A stretch of DNA of 64,000 bases from Bacteroidota bacterium (GTDB lineage: Bacteria > Bacteroidota > Bacteroidia > Chitinophagales > Chitinophagaceae): the NCBI GenBank assembly GCA_023386555.1, contig JAEWJK010000011.1, positions 62,001-126,000 of the forward strand, given 5' to 3'. The first letter of the stretch is position 1. Each line of letters starts with the position of its first letter. Position numbers and translations under genes: made by a program. Under the pieces are notes generated by a model that made no database searches, was not told the DNA's origin, and saw nothing but the letters and a program-made list of their open reading frames with translations. Below are positions 17,346 through 25,506 of the stretch, one piece after another.

Positions 17346-18352
17346 AAGAGATCATCAAAGAATCACCTTCATTTACGACAAGTACTGATCTTGCTGCTGA
17401 AAGATTAGGTGGTAAAGTGTTATATGCCACTGATGATTTTTTTGCAGAGAAAGAAAATCTTATTAAACCGGGAAGAGGCATTTTTATCGCAGATAAATAT
17501 ACTGACATAGGTAAATGGATGGATGGATGGGAAAGTCGTAGAAAAAGAATACCCGGTCATGATTGGTGTATTGTACAACTTGCTGCTCCGGGAATGATCA
17601 AAGGTTTTGATATAGATACAAATTTCTTTTTAGGCAATCATCCACCACATGCATCTATTGAAGCTGCTTTGATTCAGGATGAATTATCAATTGAAAATTG
17701 GGAAAATGTTCAGTGGAAAGAGATCCTTACAAAATCATCATTGGATGCAGGCTCTCAGAACTTTTTTTCATGTACCGTTCCTGAAGTGTTCAGTCATATT
17801 CGCTTGCATATTTATCCTGATGGTGGTGTAGCCAGATTGAGAGTGTATGGTGATATCTATAAAGTTTGGACTGACCTCGACACCAAAGTAGAAATTGATC
17901 TTGCTGCAGCCATCAACGGTGGAAAAGCAATTGACTGTAACGATATGTTCTTTAGTTCGATGAACAATCTCATCATGCCTGGACGTGGAATTAATATGGG
18001 TGATGGTTGGGAAACGAAAAGAAATCGTACTCCTAATAATAAAGATTGGGTGATTGTTAAACTGGCTACTCAAGGTGTGATTGAAAGAATTGTGGTTGAC
18101 ACACATCACTTCAAAGGAAATTATCCTGACAGGTGTTCAATTGAATACTGCACTGCGAAACACGACAAAGATGTAATTGAAGGAAAAGTTCATTGGCAAA
18201 CACTTTTACCGGAACAAAAGTTGGAAGCAGATGCAGAACATGAATATAAACAACAGATCAATGAACATATTGCAGCAACACATGTTCGCTTAAATATCTT
18301 TCCTGATGGAGGTGTTAGTCGTCTTCGTTTATTCGGTAAAATAAAGTTATAG
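17327..18352 (+). CDS. alc: Allantoicase
   Basis: 341 aa; it hydrolyses allantoate to ureidoglycolate and urea. It shows the family's two jelly-roll repeats: LIKPGRGIFIADKY... GWESRRKRIPGHDWCIVQLA (about residues 45-88), and LIMPGRGINMGDGWETKRNR with DWVIVKLA (about 207-250). Each ends in a RL...DGGVxRLRxxG block. The start lies inside the allB 3' end, indicating translational coupling. Confidence 0.93.
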   Translation: MAFEKVKEIIKESPSFTTSTDLAAERLGGKVLYATDDFFAEKENLIKPGRGIFIADKYTDIGKWMDGWESRRKRIPGHDWCIVQLAAPGMIKGFDIDTNFFLGNHPPHASIEAALIQDELSIENWENVQWKEILTKSSLDAGSQNFFSCTVPEVFSHIRLHIYPDGGVARLRVYGDIYKVWTDLDTKVEIDLAAAINGGKAIDCNDMFFSSMNNLIMPGRGINMGDGWETKRNRTPNNKDWVIVKLATQGVIERIVVDTHHFKGNYPDRCSIEYCTAKHDKDVIEGKVHWQTLLPEQKLEADAEHEYKQQINEHIAATHVRLNIFPDGGVSRLRLFGKIKL

Positions 18353-18355
18353 CGA

Positions 18356-19750
18356 ATGAACCTGGTGATCTACATTGTGCTTTCCGCCATATTTGTGATG
18401 CTGCTGCTACTTACCTACCAGTTTCCTGCATTAATAAAGAAGAATGAAGACACAGAAGAAAGATCCACACCTATTATCTCAATGCAAAACTTAATATTCG
18501 CTGCATTTGTTCTTGTTATTATTCTACTCTTAACGCATACATATTTTGTTATAAGAGGAACAGCATGGGAATCACACATGATGGAATGGCTCAACATTAT
18601 TATTCGTGTAATGCATGTTACATTCGGTATTGCATGGATTGGTGCATCATTTTATTTTGTATTCCTGGAAAATGCCCTCAATAGAACAAAAGATGTTCGT
18701 GATGAATTAGCCGGAAATTTATGGGCTATTCACGGTGGAGGATTTTATTACCTTGAGAAGTATAAAGTTGCTCCGAAAACAATTCCCAAAGAACTACATT
18801 GGTTCAAGTATGAAGCTTACTTTACCTGGCTCTCAGGATTTAGTTTATTGTTCGTTGTTTATTATTTTAATGCCAGTGCATTTTTGATAGATAAAAATGT
18901 ATTAGACATCACGCCTCTTACAGCTATTAGTATTGGTATCGGATCTTTTATTGCAGCATGGTTGATCTATCATTTACTATGTAAAACTTTTATTGTAAAA
19001 AAGACGATGCTGTTTGCCGTTATAGGGTTTGCAATTGCTGCAGGATTTGCTTATTTCTATCATTCAGTGTTCAGTGCTAGGGCAGCATACATACATTTTG
19101 GTGCCATGCTTGGAACATTGATGGCAGGTAACGTTTTTTTTATCATCATTCCTGCACAAAAAGCAATGGTGAAAGCTGCCAAAGAAAATAAACCATTGAA
19201 CCCGGAACTTGGGAAATTCGCTGGCTTAAGATCATTGCACAACAACTATTTTACATTGCCGGTAATATTTGTAATGGTGAGCAATCATTTTCCAAGCACA
19301 TTCGGATATTCAAATCCTTGGTTAATGCTATTGATCATTACACTCGGAACAGCAGGAGTAAAACATTATCTCAACCTGAAAGAGAAAAAACAACTAAACT
19401 ATTGGATCTTGCCAGTATCAGTTTTGATCTTATTTGTTGCTGCATTTATCTCTGCACCATCGAAAGATCCGGGAGCATGCAAAACAGAAGTAAATATGGC
19501 AGAAGTGAATGCAATCATTCAAAAAAGATGCATCAGTTGCCATTCGTCAAAACCAACCGATGAATCTTTGAATGCACCACCAAATGGTGTTACCTATGAA
19601 ACGCCGGATAATATTATCAAACTAAAAGATAATATTTATCAACGTGTAGTGTTAACGAAGACGATGCCACAGAATAATAAAACCGGAATGACAGATGAAG
19701 AAAGAGACATTATTCGTTGCTGGATTGAACAAGGTGCAAAAGCTAAATAA
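18356..19750 (+). CDS. puuD: Membrane-bound urate oxidase PuuD with C-terminal cytochrome c domain
   Basis: 464 aa. About 8-9 transmembrane helices form the N-terminal urate hydroxylase (DUF989) module, with the signature HVTFGIAWIGASFYFVFLEN and GNLWAIHGGGFYYLEK. A short C-terminal c-type haem domain follows, with C392-I-S-C395-H396 and an axial Met candidate in TKTMPQNNKTGM. PuuD converts urate to 5-hydroxyisourate and hands electrons to the haem domain rather than to O2 directly as soluble uricase does. It starts 3 bases after alc and is the only urate-oxidising enzyme in the operon. Confidence 0.9.
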   Translation: MNLVIYIVLSAIFVMLLLLTYQFPALIKKNEDTEERSTPIISMQNLIFAAFVLVIILLLTHTYFVIRGTAWESHMMEWLNIIIRVMHVTFGIAWIGASFYFVFLENALNRTKDVRDELAGNLWAIHGGGFYYLEKYKVAPKTIPKELHWFKYEAYFTWLSGFSLLFVVYYFNASAFLIDKNVLDITPLTAISIGIGSFIAAWLIYHLLCKTFIVKKTMLFAVIGFAIAAGFAYFYHSVFSARAAYIHFGAMLGTLMAGNVFFIIIPAQKAMVKAAKENKPLNPELGKFAGLRSLHNNYFTLPVIFVMVSNHFPSTFGYSNPWLMLLIITLGTAGVKHYLNLKEKKQLNYWILPVSVLILFVAAFISAPSKDPGACKTEVNMAEVNAIIQKRCISCHSSKPTDESLNAPPNGVTYETPDNIIKLKDNIYQRVVLTKTMPQNNKTGMTDEERDIIRCWIEQGAKAK

Positions 19751-19755
19751 ACAAA

Positions 19756-20262
19756 ATGAACTTAGATCAATTCAATTTATTAAATAAAGATGTTGCTGCA
19801 TCAGAACTTAGTAAATGTTGTGGTGCTGCAAACTGGATCAGGTTAATGATGGATTATTTCCCTTTCCAAAGTAAAGAAGAAGTGCTGCATTTGTCGCAAG
19901 ACATCTGGGATGAACATTGTTCTGAAAATGATTGGCTTGAAGCTTTTGCACATCACCCCAAAATCGGTGATACAGCAAGTCTTGAAAAGAGATTTGCTTC
20001 TACAAAAGATTGGGCCGGTAATGAACAGTCTGGGGTGAAAGAAGCTGATTCAACCATCCTGCAACAATTACTTCAGTACAATGAGGCTTATGAACAGAAG
20101 TTTGGTTTTATATTTATTGTATGTGCAACCGGCAAATCAGCTGAGGAAATGCTGGAATTACTCAAACAGCGGATCAATAATATTTATGAAGATGAAATAA
20201 AAATTGCTGCCGCAGAACAAAGTAAGATCACAGCCATCAGGATCAATAAACTTTTATCATGA
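19756..20262 (+). CDS. uraD: 2-oxo-4-hydroxy-4-carboxy-5-ureidoimidazoline (OHCU) decarboxylase
   Basis: 168 aa; third enzyme of urate to S-allantoin. The catalytic His motif FAHHPKIGD is followed by WAGNEQSGV, with EKFGFIF-type (QKFGFIFIVC) and R-rich TAIRINKL segments at the C-terminus, all in family order. It overlaps uraH by four bases. Confidence 0.95.
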   Translation: MNLDQFNLLNKDVAASELSKCCGAANWIRLMMDYFPFQSKEEVLHLSQDIWDEHCSENDWLEAFAHHPKIGDTASLEKRFASTKDWAGNEQSGVKEADSTILQQLLQYNEAYEQKFGFIFIVCATGKSAEEMLELLKQRINNIYEDEIKIAAAEQSKITAIRINKLLS

Positions 20263-20597
20263 TAAAGATCACATCACACATATTAGATACATCTAAAGGC
20301 AAACCTGCTGAAGGAATCACAATTGTCTTATACCAGGGTGGAAACGATGAGTGGAAAGAAATTAATAGAAGTATAACCAATACTGATGGCAGAACACCTT
20401 CACCGATAAATGCAGAAAATGTATTGCAGCAAGGTATTTATAAATTAAGGTTTGAAACGAAAGATTATTTTGATAAAGAAAGTATACCAACCTTTTATCC
20501 TTTTGTAGAGATCATATTCGAATTAAAGGATGAGGTACATTATCACATACCATTACTATTAAACCCTTACGGTTATTCTACTTATAGAGGAAGTTAA
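20259..20597 (+). CDS. uraH: 5-hydroxyisourate hydrolase (transthyretin-like)
   Basis: 112 aa; hydrolyses 5-hydroxyisourate to OHCU. It has the N-terminal motif SHILDTSKGKPAEG with active-site His, a central Arg-containing strand (YKLRFETKDYF), and the diagnostic C-terminal tetrapeptide YRGS. No signal peptide, so it is cytosolic. Confidence 0.95.
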   Translation: MIKITSHILDTSKGKPAEGITIVLYQGGNDEWKEINRSITNTDGRTPSPINAENVLQQGIYKLRFETKDYFDKESIPTFYPFVEIIFELKDEVHYHIPLLLNPYGYSTYRGS

Positions 20598-20616
20598 CAT
20601 AGCTCAATACAACATC

Positions 20617-22038
20617 ATGAAAACAACAATAACAAACGATAAAAGAAAAAAGCTACTCAAGAATTTACGTGAAGCCAATTTATCATTTCAGAAAATTTAT
20701 CCGGGAGATCGTTCTGAAAGACAACCGGTGCATACTGTTTACGGGGGAGCCAATCTATTCAAAAGCAATGCAGCAAAAGCTTTAGGCGAAAGAGCATTGG
20801 AAGTATTCAAAACCTATGCACCTGATTTCATCACATTTGGAAATGTATTTAGTCTTGATGGAGCGAATGAATTGCAGGGACATCATCCAGATAATGTTGC
20901 GGGACATTACAACTCACTTTCACAGGAAGAAAAAAGAAAACATCCTGCAAGATTATCTTACGAAGTCTATCAAAAAGTGCAACGGAAATTAGAAACCGAA
21001 GCAATTGAAGATTTCAGAATAGATTTTGAAGATGGTTATGGAAACAGATCTAATGAAGAAGAAGATGAGACCGCTGTGCAGGCTGCCAAAGAAGTAGCCG
21101 AAGGAATGAAAAATGGAACACTTTCACCTTTTATCGGCATTAGAATAAAGCCTTTCACTGAAGAGATGAAAGAAAGAGGTTTGCGTACGTTAGACATTTT
21201 CATCAGCACTTTAGTAAAAGAAACGGATGGGAAATTACCGGAGAATTTCGTAGTGATGTTGCCTAAAGTAACTATACCTGAACAACCGAAAACGCTTGCG
21301 TTATTTTTTGATATACTTGAAAAAGAATTAAACTTAGAAGAAGGTGTATTGAAGATGGAGATGATGGTTGAAACCACACAATCCATTATGGATGTTGATG
21401 GAACCAATCCTTTGTCTCGTTTTATCAAAGCGAGTAAAGGAAGATGCATTGCCATGCATTTTGGCACTTATGATTACACTGCCTCCGCAGGTATCACTGC
21501 ACGTTACCAGGAAATGGATCATCCTGTTTGTGATTTTGCACATCACATGACCAAAGTTGCTTTAGCACATACCGGTATCTGGCTTTCCGATGGTGCAACG
21601 AATACAATGCCTATTGGTCCACACAGAGGTGAAAATCTTTCTCATGAACAGTGGGAAGAGAATAAAAGAATTGTGCATCGTGCATGGAAAAAAGGATATG
21701 ACCATATCCGTCATTCTTTATGGAATGGATTTTACCAGGGATGGGATTTGAATCCAGCTCAATTGCCAATGAGATACACTGCAGTGTTTGCATTCTTTCT
21801 TGAAAGCTATGAAGATGCAGTAGATCGATTGAAAACTTTCGTTGAAAAAGCTGCAAGAGCAACATTGATCGGTGATGTATTTGATGATGCTGCAACAGGA
21901 CAAGGTTTACTCAATTTCTTTTTGAAAGCATTGAACAGCGGAGCGATAACAGAAGAGGAAGTTTTACGAACCGGATTAACGATGGAAGAGATTCGAGGCC
22001 GTTCATTCAAACAGATATTAGAGAACAGGAAAAAGTAA
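20617..22038 (+). CDS. HpcH/HpaI-aldolase/malate-synthase-like protein (DUF6986 type)
   Basis: 473 aa, TIM-barrel of the HpcH/citrate lyase/malate synthase superfamily. Visible features are IDFEDGYGNRSNEEED (a metal-ligand Asp/Glu region), GIRIKPF, MLPKVTIPEQ, MMVETTQSIMD (Glu ligand), and a C-terminal block MRYTAVFAFFLESYEDAVDR. It is shorter than malate synthase A or G, and the order fits the uncharacterised DUF6986 group. In this operon it could handle glyoxylate from ureidoglycolate, or act on ureidoglycolate itself, since no ureidoglycolate lyase is encoded. The function is inferred. Confidence 0.8.
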   Translation: MKTTITNDKRKKLLKNLREANLSFQKIYPGDRSERQPVHTVYGGANLFKSNAAKALGERALEVFKTYAPDFITFGNVFSLDGANELQGHHPDNVAGHYNSLSQEEKRKHPARLSYEVYQKVQRKLETEAIEDFRIDFEDGYGNRSNEEEDETAVQAAKEVAEGMKNGTLSPFIGIRIKPFTEEMKERGLRTLDIFISTLVKETDGKLPENFVVMLPKVTIPEQPKTLALFFDILEKELNLEEGVLKMEMMVETTQSIMDVDGTNPLSRFIKASKGRCIAMHFGTYDYTASAGITARYQEMDHPVCDFAHHMTKVALAHTGIWLSDGATNTMPIGPHRGENLSHEQWEENKRIVHRAWKKGYDHIRHSLWNGFYQGWDLNPAQLPMRYTAVFAFFLESYEDAVDRLKTFVEKAARATLIGDVFDDAATGQGLLNFFLKALNSGAITEEEVLRTGLTMEEIRGRSFKQILENRKK

Positions 22039-23004
22039 ATGGACGTTTGGTCTTTCATACAACAAAAACTTTCAGCTTCACAAAATGTAATGCTACTTTG
22101 GGTATTACAGAGTGAAGGAAGTTCACCAGGCAGACGTGGTTTTAAAATGGCCGTATCGACTGATGGCAGCTTTCAAGGAACAATTGGTGGTGGTATAATG
22201 GAATATAAACTGGTTGAAAAAGCAAAAACACTACTTACAGAAAACTGTAAAGAGATTTTTTTACAGCGTCAACATCACGATAAAGACCATGCAAAAGATC
22301 AATCGGGAATGATATGTTCTGGTAGTCAATTGATCGCTTTTGTTCCTTTCAGCAATTCAAACAAAGCTCTTATTAACAGTATAATAGATAAAGAAGATGA
22401 TCGTGTATCTGCGATCAGTTTATCAAAGCAAGGTTTATCTATCACAACAATAACAGAGAACAAATCTGTTTTACAAGATAAAGACAATGATAATTGGAAA
22501 TATACAGAACCAATAAAGCAGCAACCAATTATATATATTATTGGTGGTGGACATGTAAGTCTTGCACTATCAGAACTGATGCATTTTCTTGGATTTCATA
22601 TTATGGTTTATGATAACAGAAATGATCTTCATACCATGAATCAAAACAACTTTGCTCATCAAAAAAACATTGTAAATTATGAAGAGATTGGTGCAATGAT
22701 CGATGATGATGAAAATGCATTTTTAGTGATAATGACTTATGGATATAGAGATGACAAAACTGTCTTTAGGCAATTAATGAAAAAACATTTTTTTTATGCC
22801 GGCATGATGGGTAGTGTTACAAAGATCGATCAACTCACGAAGGAACTGGTGGATGAAGGATACACACCAGACCAATGGAAACATTGGTTTATGCCAATCG
22901 GAATTAATATTCACAGCAAGACAACAAAGGAAATAGCTATCAGCATTGCCGCAGAAATTATTCAACAAAAAAATAAACAACTTGCCAGCCAAAGAACAGT
23001 GTGA
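22039..23004 (+). CDS. xdhC: XdhC/CoxI-family xanthine dehydrogenase maturation factor
   Basis: 321 aa. The N-terminal XdhC/CoxI domain has LLWVLQSEGSSPGRRGFKM and FQGTIGGGIMEYKLV. The C-terminal Rossmann fold has IIYIIGGGHVSLALSELM and a DDENAFLVIMTYGYRDD segment, ending in MPIGINIHSKTTKEIAISI. The family binds molybdopterin, promotes its sulfuration and inserts it into xanthine dehydrogenase. It is directly adjacent to the aldolase-like gene (0 spacer) and overlaps the membrane protein gene by four bases. Confidence 0.92.
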   Translation: MDVWSFIQQKLSASQNVMLLWVLQSEGSSPGRRGFKMAVSTDGSFQGTIGGGIMEYKLVEKAKTLLTENCKEIFLQRQHHDKDHAKDQSGMICSGSQLIAFVPFSNSNKALINSIIDKEDDRVSAISLSKQGLSITTITENKSVLQDKDNDNWKYTEPIKQQPIIYIIGGGHVSLALSELMHFLGFHIMVYDNRNDLHTMNQNNFAHQKNIVNYEEIGAMIDDDENAFLVIMTYGYRDDKTVFRQLMKKHFFYAGMMGSVTKIDQLTKELVDEGYTPDQWKHWFMPIGINIHSKTTKEIAISIAAEIIQQKNKQLASQRTV

Positions 23005-24029
23005 AAATGAATGTAACAGCTTTAAATAATGAACAACGAATACTTGCTATACATCGGCTTACTGCATTATGGGCATTTGCTGAATCTGGTCTCGGTGGAT
23101 TTTTGCATGCAGTAAAAATTCCGTTCACAGGATTGGTAGTTGGAGGCTTTGCAATCATCGTTATCACCCTTATTGCTCAGCTATCAAATAAACACTACAA
23201 GCATATTCTGCAAAGTCTTGTAATTGTTTTGATGGTGAAGGCTGCTGTTAGTCCTCATACTCCATTTCCTGCTTACATTGCTGTCAGTTTCCAGGCTTTA
23301 TTGGCTGTAGGATTATTCACTTTGCTTCGTGTGAACTTATTCAGCATTTTATTATTTGCCATAATAGCCATGTTGGAATCAGCTGTTCAAAAATTATTGA
23401 TCCTTACGTTGTTTTTTGGCAAATCATTATGGAGAGCCACTGATGAAGTTGTAGCATACATTGCTAAGCAATTTTCGCTAAATGCAACACATGGAAGTAA
23501 CGGACTTATTGCAATTTACCTGGGCATCTACCTTGCTGGAGGAATATTTATTGGATTAATAAGTTATCGCCTGATCAGGAAATTATCGTCTGGTAATATA
23601 ATAACCTTACCATCAATACTAAACAACACCACTTGCCTCCAGGCTTCAAGAAAAAACAAACCAAACAAGATCTTCAGTATTCTTTTTGTTGCCCTGGCAT
23701 TATCCGGAATAATATTTTTGATCGATGACAAGTTAACTCCTGCATTAAAAACGTTGGTGTGGACATTCACTGTAATTATAGCCTGGTATCTTCTTATTGG
23801 ACCATTATTATTACGAATCGTCAAAAAGAGTTTACAATCTTATCACAGTGAATACAGCCAGCAGTTGAGTGAAACACTTTCATTTCTTCCTGTAGCTTCA
23901 CAACTGGCTATGCATGCATGGAAAGAATCATCAGCAAAAAAAGTGTTGCATAGAATTCCGTTTTTTATTTATACACTCATCAGTTGTTCACTCATCTACC
24001 AGCAAAAAGATAATACTGGTTCAAGATGA
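23001..24029 (+). CDS. Uncharacterised polytopic membrane protein in purine operon
   Basis: 342 aa, about eight predicted transmembrane helices (around residues 45-62, 72-88, 93-115, 117-140, 172-195, 235-252, 262-285, 322-338). The first segment, FLHAVKIPFTGLVVGG, has a His before a Pro-Phe-Thr-Gly turn. A basic cytoplasmic loop (about 200-230) contains an RKNKPNK stretch. I do not recognise the family; it is not a typical NCS1/NCS2 purine permease. Four-base overlaps on both sides tie it to xdhC and to the P-loop protein that follows. Candidate roles are transport of purine, molybdate or degradation product together with that NTPase. Confidence 0.75.
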   Translation: MKMNVTALNNEQRILAIHRLTALWAFAESGLGGFLHAVKIPFTGLVVGGFAIIVITLIAQLSNKHYKHILQSLVIVLMVKAAVSPHTPFPAYIAVSFQALLAVGLFTLLRVNLFSILLFAIIAMLESAVQKLLILTLFFGKSLWRATDEVVAYIAKQFSLNATHGSNGLIAIYLGIYLAGGIFIGLISYRLIRKLSSGNIITLPSILNNTTCLQASRKNKPNKIFSILFVALALSGIIFLIDDKLTPALKTLVWTFTVIIAWYLLIGPLLLRIVKKSLQSYHSEYSQQLSETLSFLPVASQLAMHAWKESSAKKVLHRIPFFIYTLISCSLIYQQKDNTGSR

Positions 24030-24499
24030 GTATTATTATTTTTTCTGCACCTATTCATTCTGGTAAAACCACTGCACTAATGAATTGGTGCAGACTTAAA
24101 AACAATGTTGCCGGAATACTTATGCCAGACATTAATGGAACAAGAAAATTTTTTGATATCCAGTCAAAAGAAATTTTTGATGCCGAATGCAAACAGCCTG
24201 AGATATGTACTGAACCATTAATAACGATTGGTCCGTACCATTTTTATGAGAATGCTTTTGCAAAAGCTAATAACATTTTACTGAACATATCTGCCACAAT
24301 CGATCATATTATCATTGACGAAATAGGAAAGCTTGAACTTCAGCAAAAAGGATTATATGCAGGAACTACACCGCTTATCAGCAATTCATCTGCAAACATC
24401 ATACTCGTTGTAAGAGATTCGTTAGTAGAAGCTGTTGCTACAGCTTTTCATCTGGCAAACTATTCAGTGATACATAAGGCTGAGGATATACCTTATTAA
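24026..24499 (+). CDS. THEP1-like P-loop NTPase, last gene of purine operon
   Basis: 157 aa with Walker A APIHSGKT (residues 8-15) and Walker B HIIIDEIGKLELQQKGLY. The DE-IGK-E signature is that of the nucleoside-triphosphatase THEP1/NTPase_1 group. The short single-domain length also fits. It overlaps the membrane protein gene by four bases, and its 3' end overlaps the convergent map gene by four bases. The role in the operon is unknown; it may energise or regulate the membrane partner or act on nucleotides. Confidence 0.75.
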   Translation: MSIIIFSAPIHSGKTTALMNWCRLKNNVAGILMPDINGTRKFFDIQSKEIFDAECKQPEICTEPLITIGPYHFYENAFAKANNILLNISATIDHIIIDEIGKLELQQKGLYAGTTPLISNSSANIILVVRDSLVEAVATAFHLANYSVIHKAEDIPY

Positions 24500-25326
24500 G
24501 CTACGATTACTTTACTGGGTGTAAGATTTGGGTTTGACTGTTCTGCAGCTTCAATTATACTATAATCACTCAAAATAAAAGCCTTGTTCTTTTTCACACA
24601 AACATCATGTTCAAAATGCACACTCACTTTACCATCTCTTGTCCTTATCGTCCATCCATCGTCTTCAGTGTACACGTCTTTCGTTCCGAGATTAATCATT
24701 GGCTCTATCGCCAATACGATATTCTCTTTCAGCTTAGGTCCATTCCCTTTCTTACCATAATTCGGAACTTGTGGATCTTCATGTAAGCTTCTACCTATCC
24801 CATGACCAACCAATTCTCTCACCACTCCATAACCATTATCTTTCTCTGTATGTTTCTGAACAGCATAAGCAATATCTCCTACTCTGTTACCCACCACAGC
24901 CTGTTCAATTCCTTTGTACAAACTTTCTTTGGTGATGTTCACTATTCGTATATTTTCTTCACTGGTTTCCCCAATAATAAAAGTGTAAGCATGATCACCA
25001 TGCCAGCCATTTAATATAAGACCCATATCAATCGTAACAATATCGCCTTCTTTCAATGCAATGTTGTTAGGAAAACCATGCACCACCACATCATTTACAC
25101 TTGCACAAATATTAAACGGATAGCCTTTGTAATTGAGAAAACTTGGTATGGCCTTATGATCCCTGGCAAATTCAGCACACAGTAGATCGATCTGCATCGT
25201 AGTTACACCAGCCTTTAACATCTTAGCCACTTCAGTAAGTGTTTTACTTACTAAAACTGCAGCTTCCTTCATCATTGCTATTTCCGCTTCTGTTTTTTGG
25301 ATCATCATACCGTTAGGTCTTTTCAT
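24496..25326 (-). CDS. map: Methionine aminopeptidase type I
   Basis: 276 aa; removes initiator methionine co-translationally. Metal ligands are visible in IDMGLILNGWHGDHAYTF (two Asp), VGHGIGRSLHEDPQVPNYG (His), AIEPMIN (Glu) and VHFEHDV (Glu). Alternative starts at the MM pair, residues 7-8, would also fit the family. It is separated from secY by a terminator, so map probably has its own promoter in this genome even though it keeps the classical secY-map order. Its 3' end overlaps the convergent NTPase gene. Confidence 0.95.
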   Translation of the reverse strand: MKRPNGMMIQKTEAEIAMMKEAAVLVSKTLTEVAKMLKAGVTTMQIDLLCAEFARDHKAIPSFLNYKGYPFNICASVNDVVVHGFPNNIALKEGDIVTIDMGLILNGWHGDHAYTFIIGETSEENIRIVNITKESLYKGIEQAVVGNRVGDIAYAVQKHTEKDNGYGVVRELVGHGIGRSLHEDPQVPNYGKKGNGPKLKENIVLAIEPMINLGTKDVYTEDDGWTIRTRDGKVSVHFEHDVCVKKNKAFILSDYSIIEAAEQSNPNLTPSKVIVA

Positions 25327-25389
25327 GTCATGTATATGAGGTGAGAGAAAGTTATGTGAGGTCAGCTATTGCACATTCCTCATCATTTC

Positions 25390-25405
25390 TTGCGTCGCAC
25401 ACTTC
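25390..25405 (+). repeat. Partial copy of the interspersed 23-bp intergenic repeat (subtype B)
   Basis: TTGCGTCGCACACTTC matches the TTGCGTCGCACTCTT core of subtype B. It lies in the map-secY spacer. It is partial, so the assignment is weaker than for the other copies. Confidence 0.5.
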
Positions 25406-25431
25406 ATCAATTTGTCCTTTATTCAGCTATA

Positions 25432-25461
25432 AAAAACAAGCCTGCTACTTAGGTAACAGGC
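25432..25461 (-). terminator. Terminator of the S10-spc operon after secY
   Basis: On the minus strand GCCTG...CAGGC, with inner GTA/TAC pairs and a 4-base loop, is followed by TTGTTTTTTA. It sits 46 bases after the secY stop and before map. Confidence 0.85.
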
Positions 25462-25506
25462 CTGCAAATGTCTAATATTATTCTCAAATAATACAGCTAC
25501 TCTATA

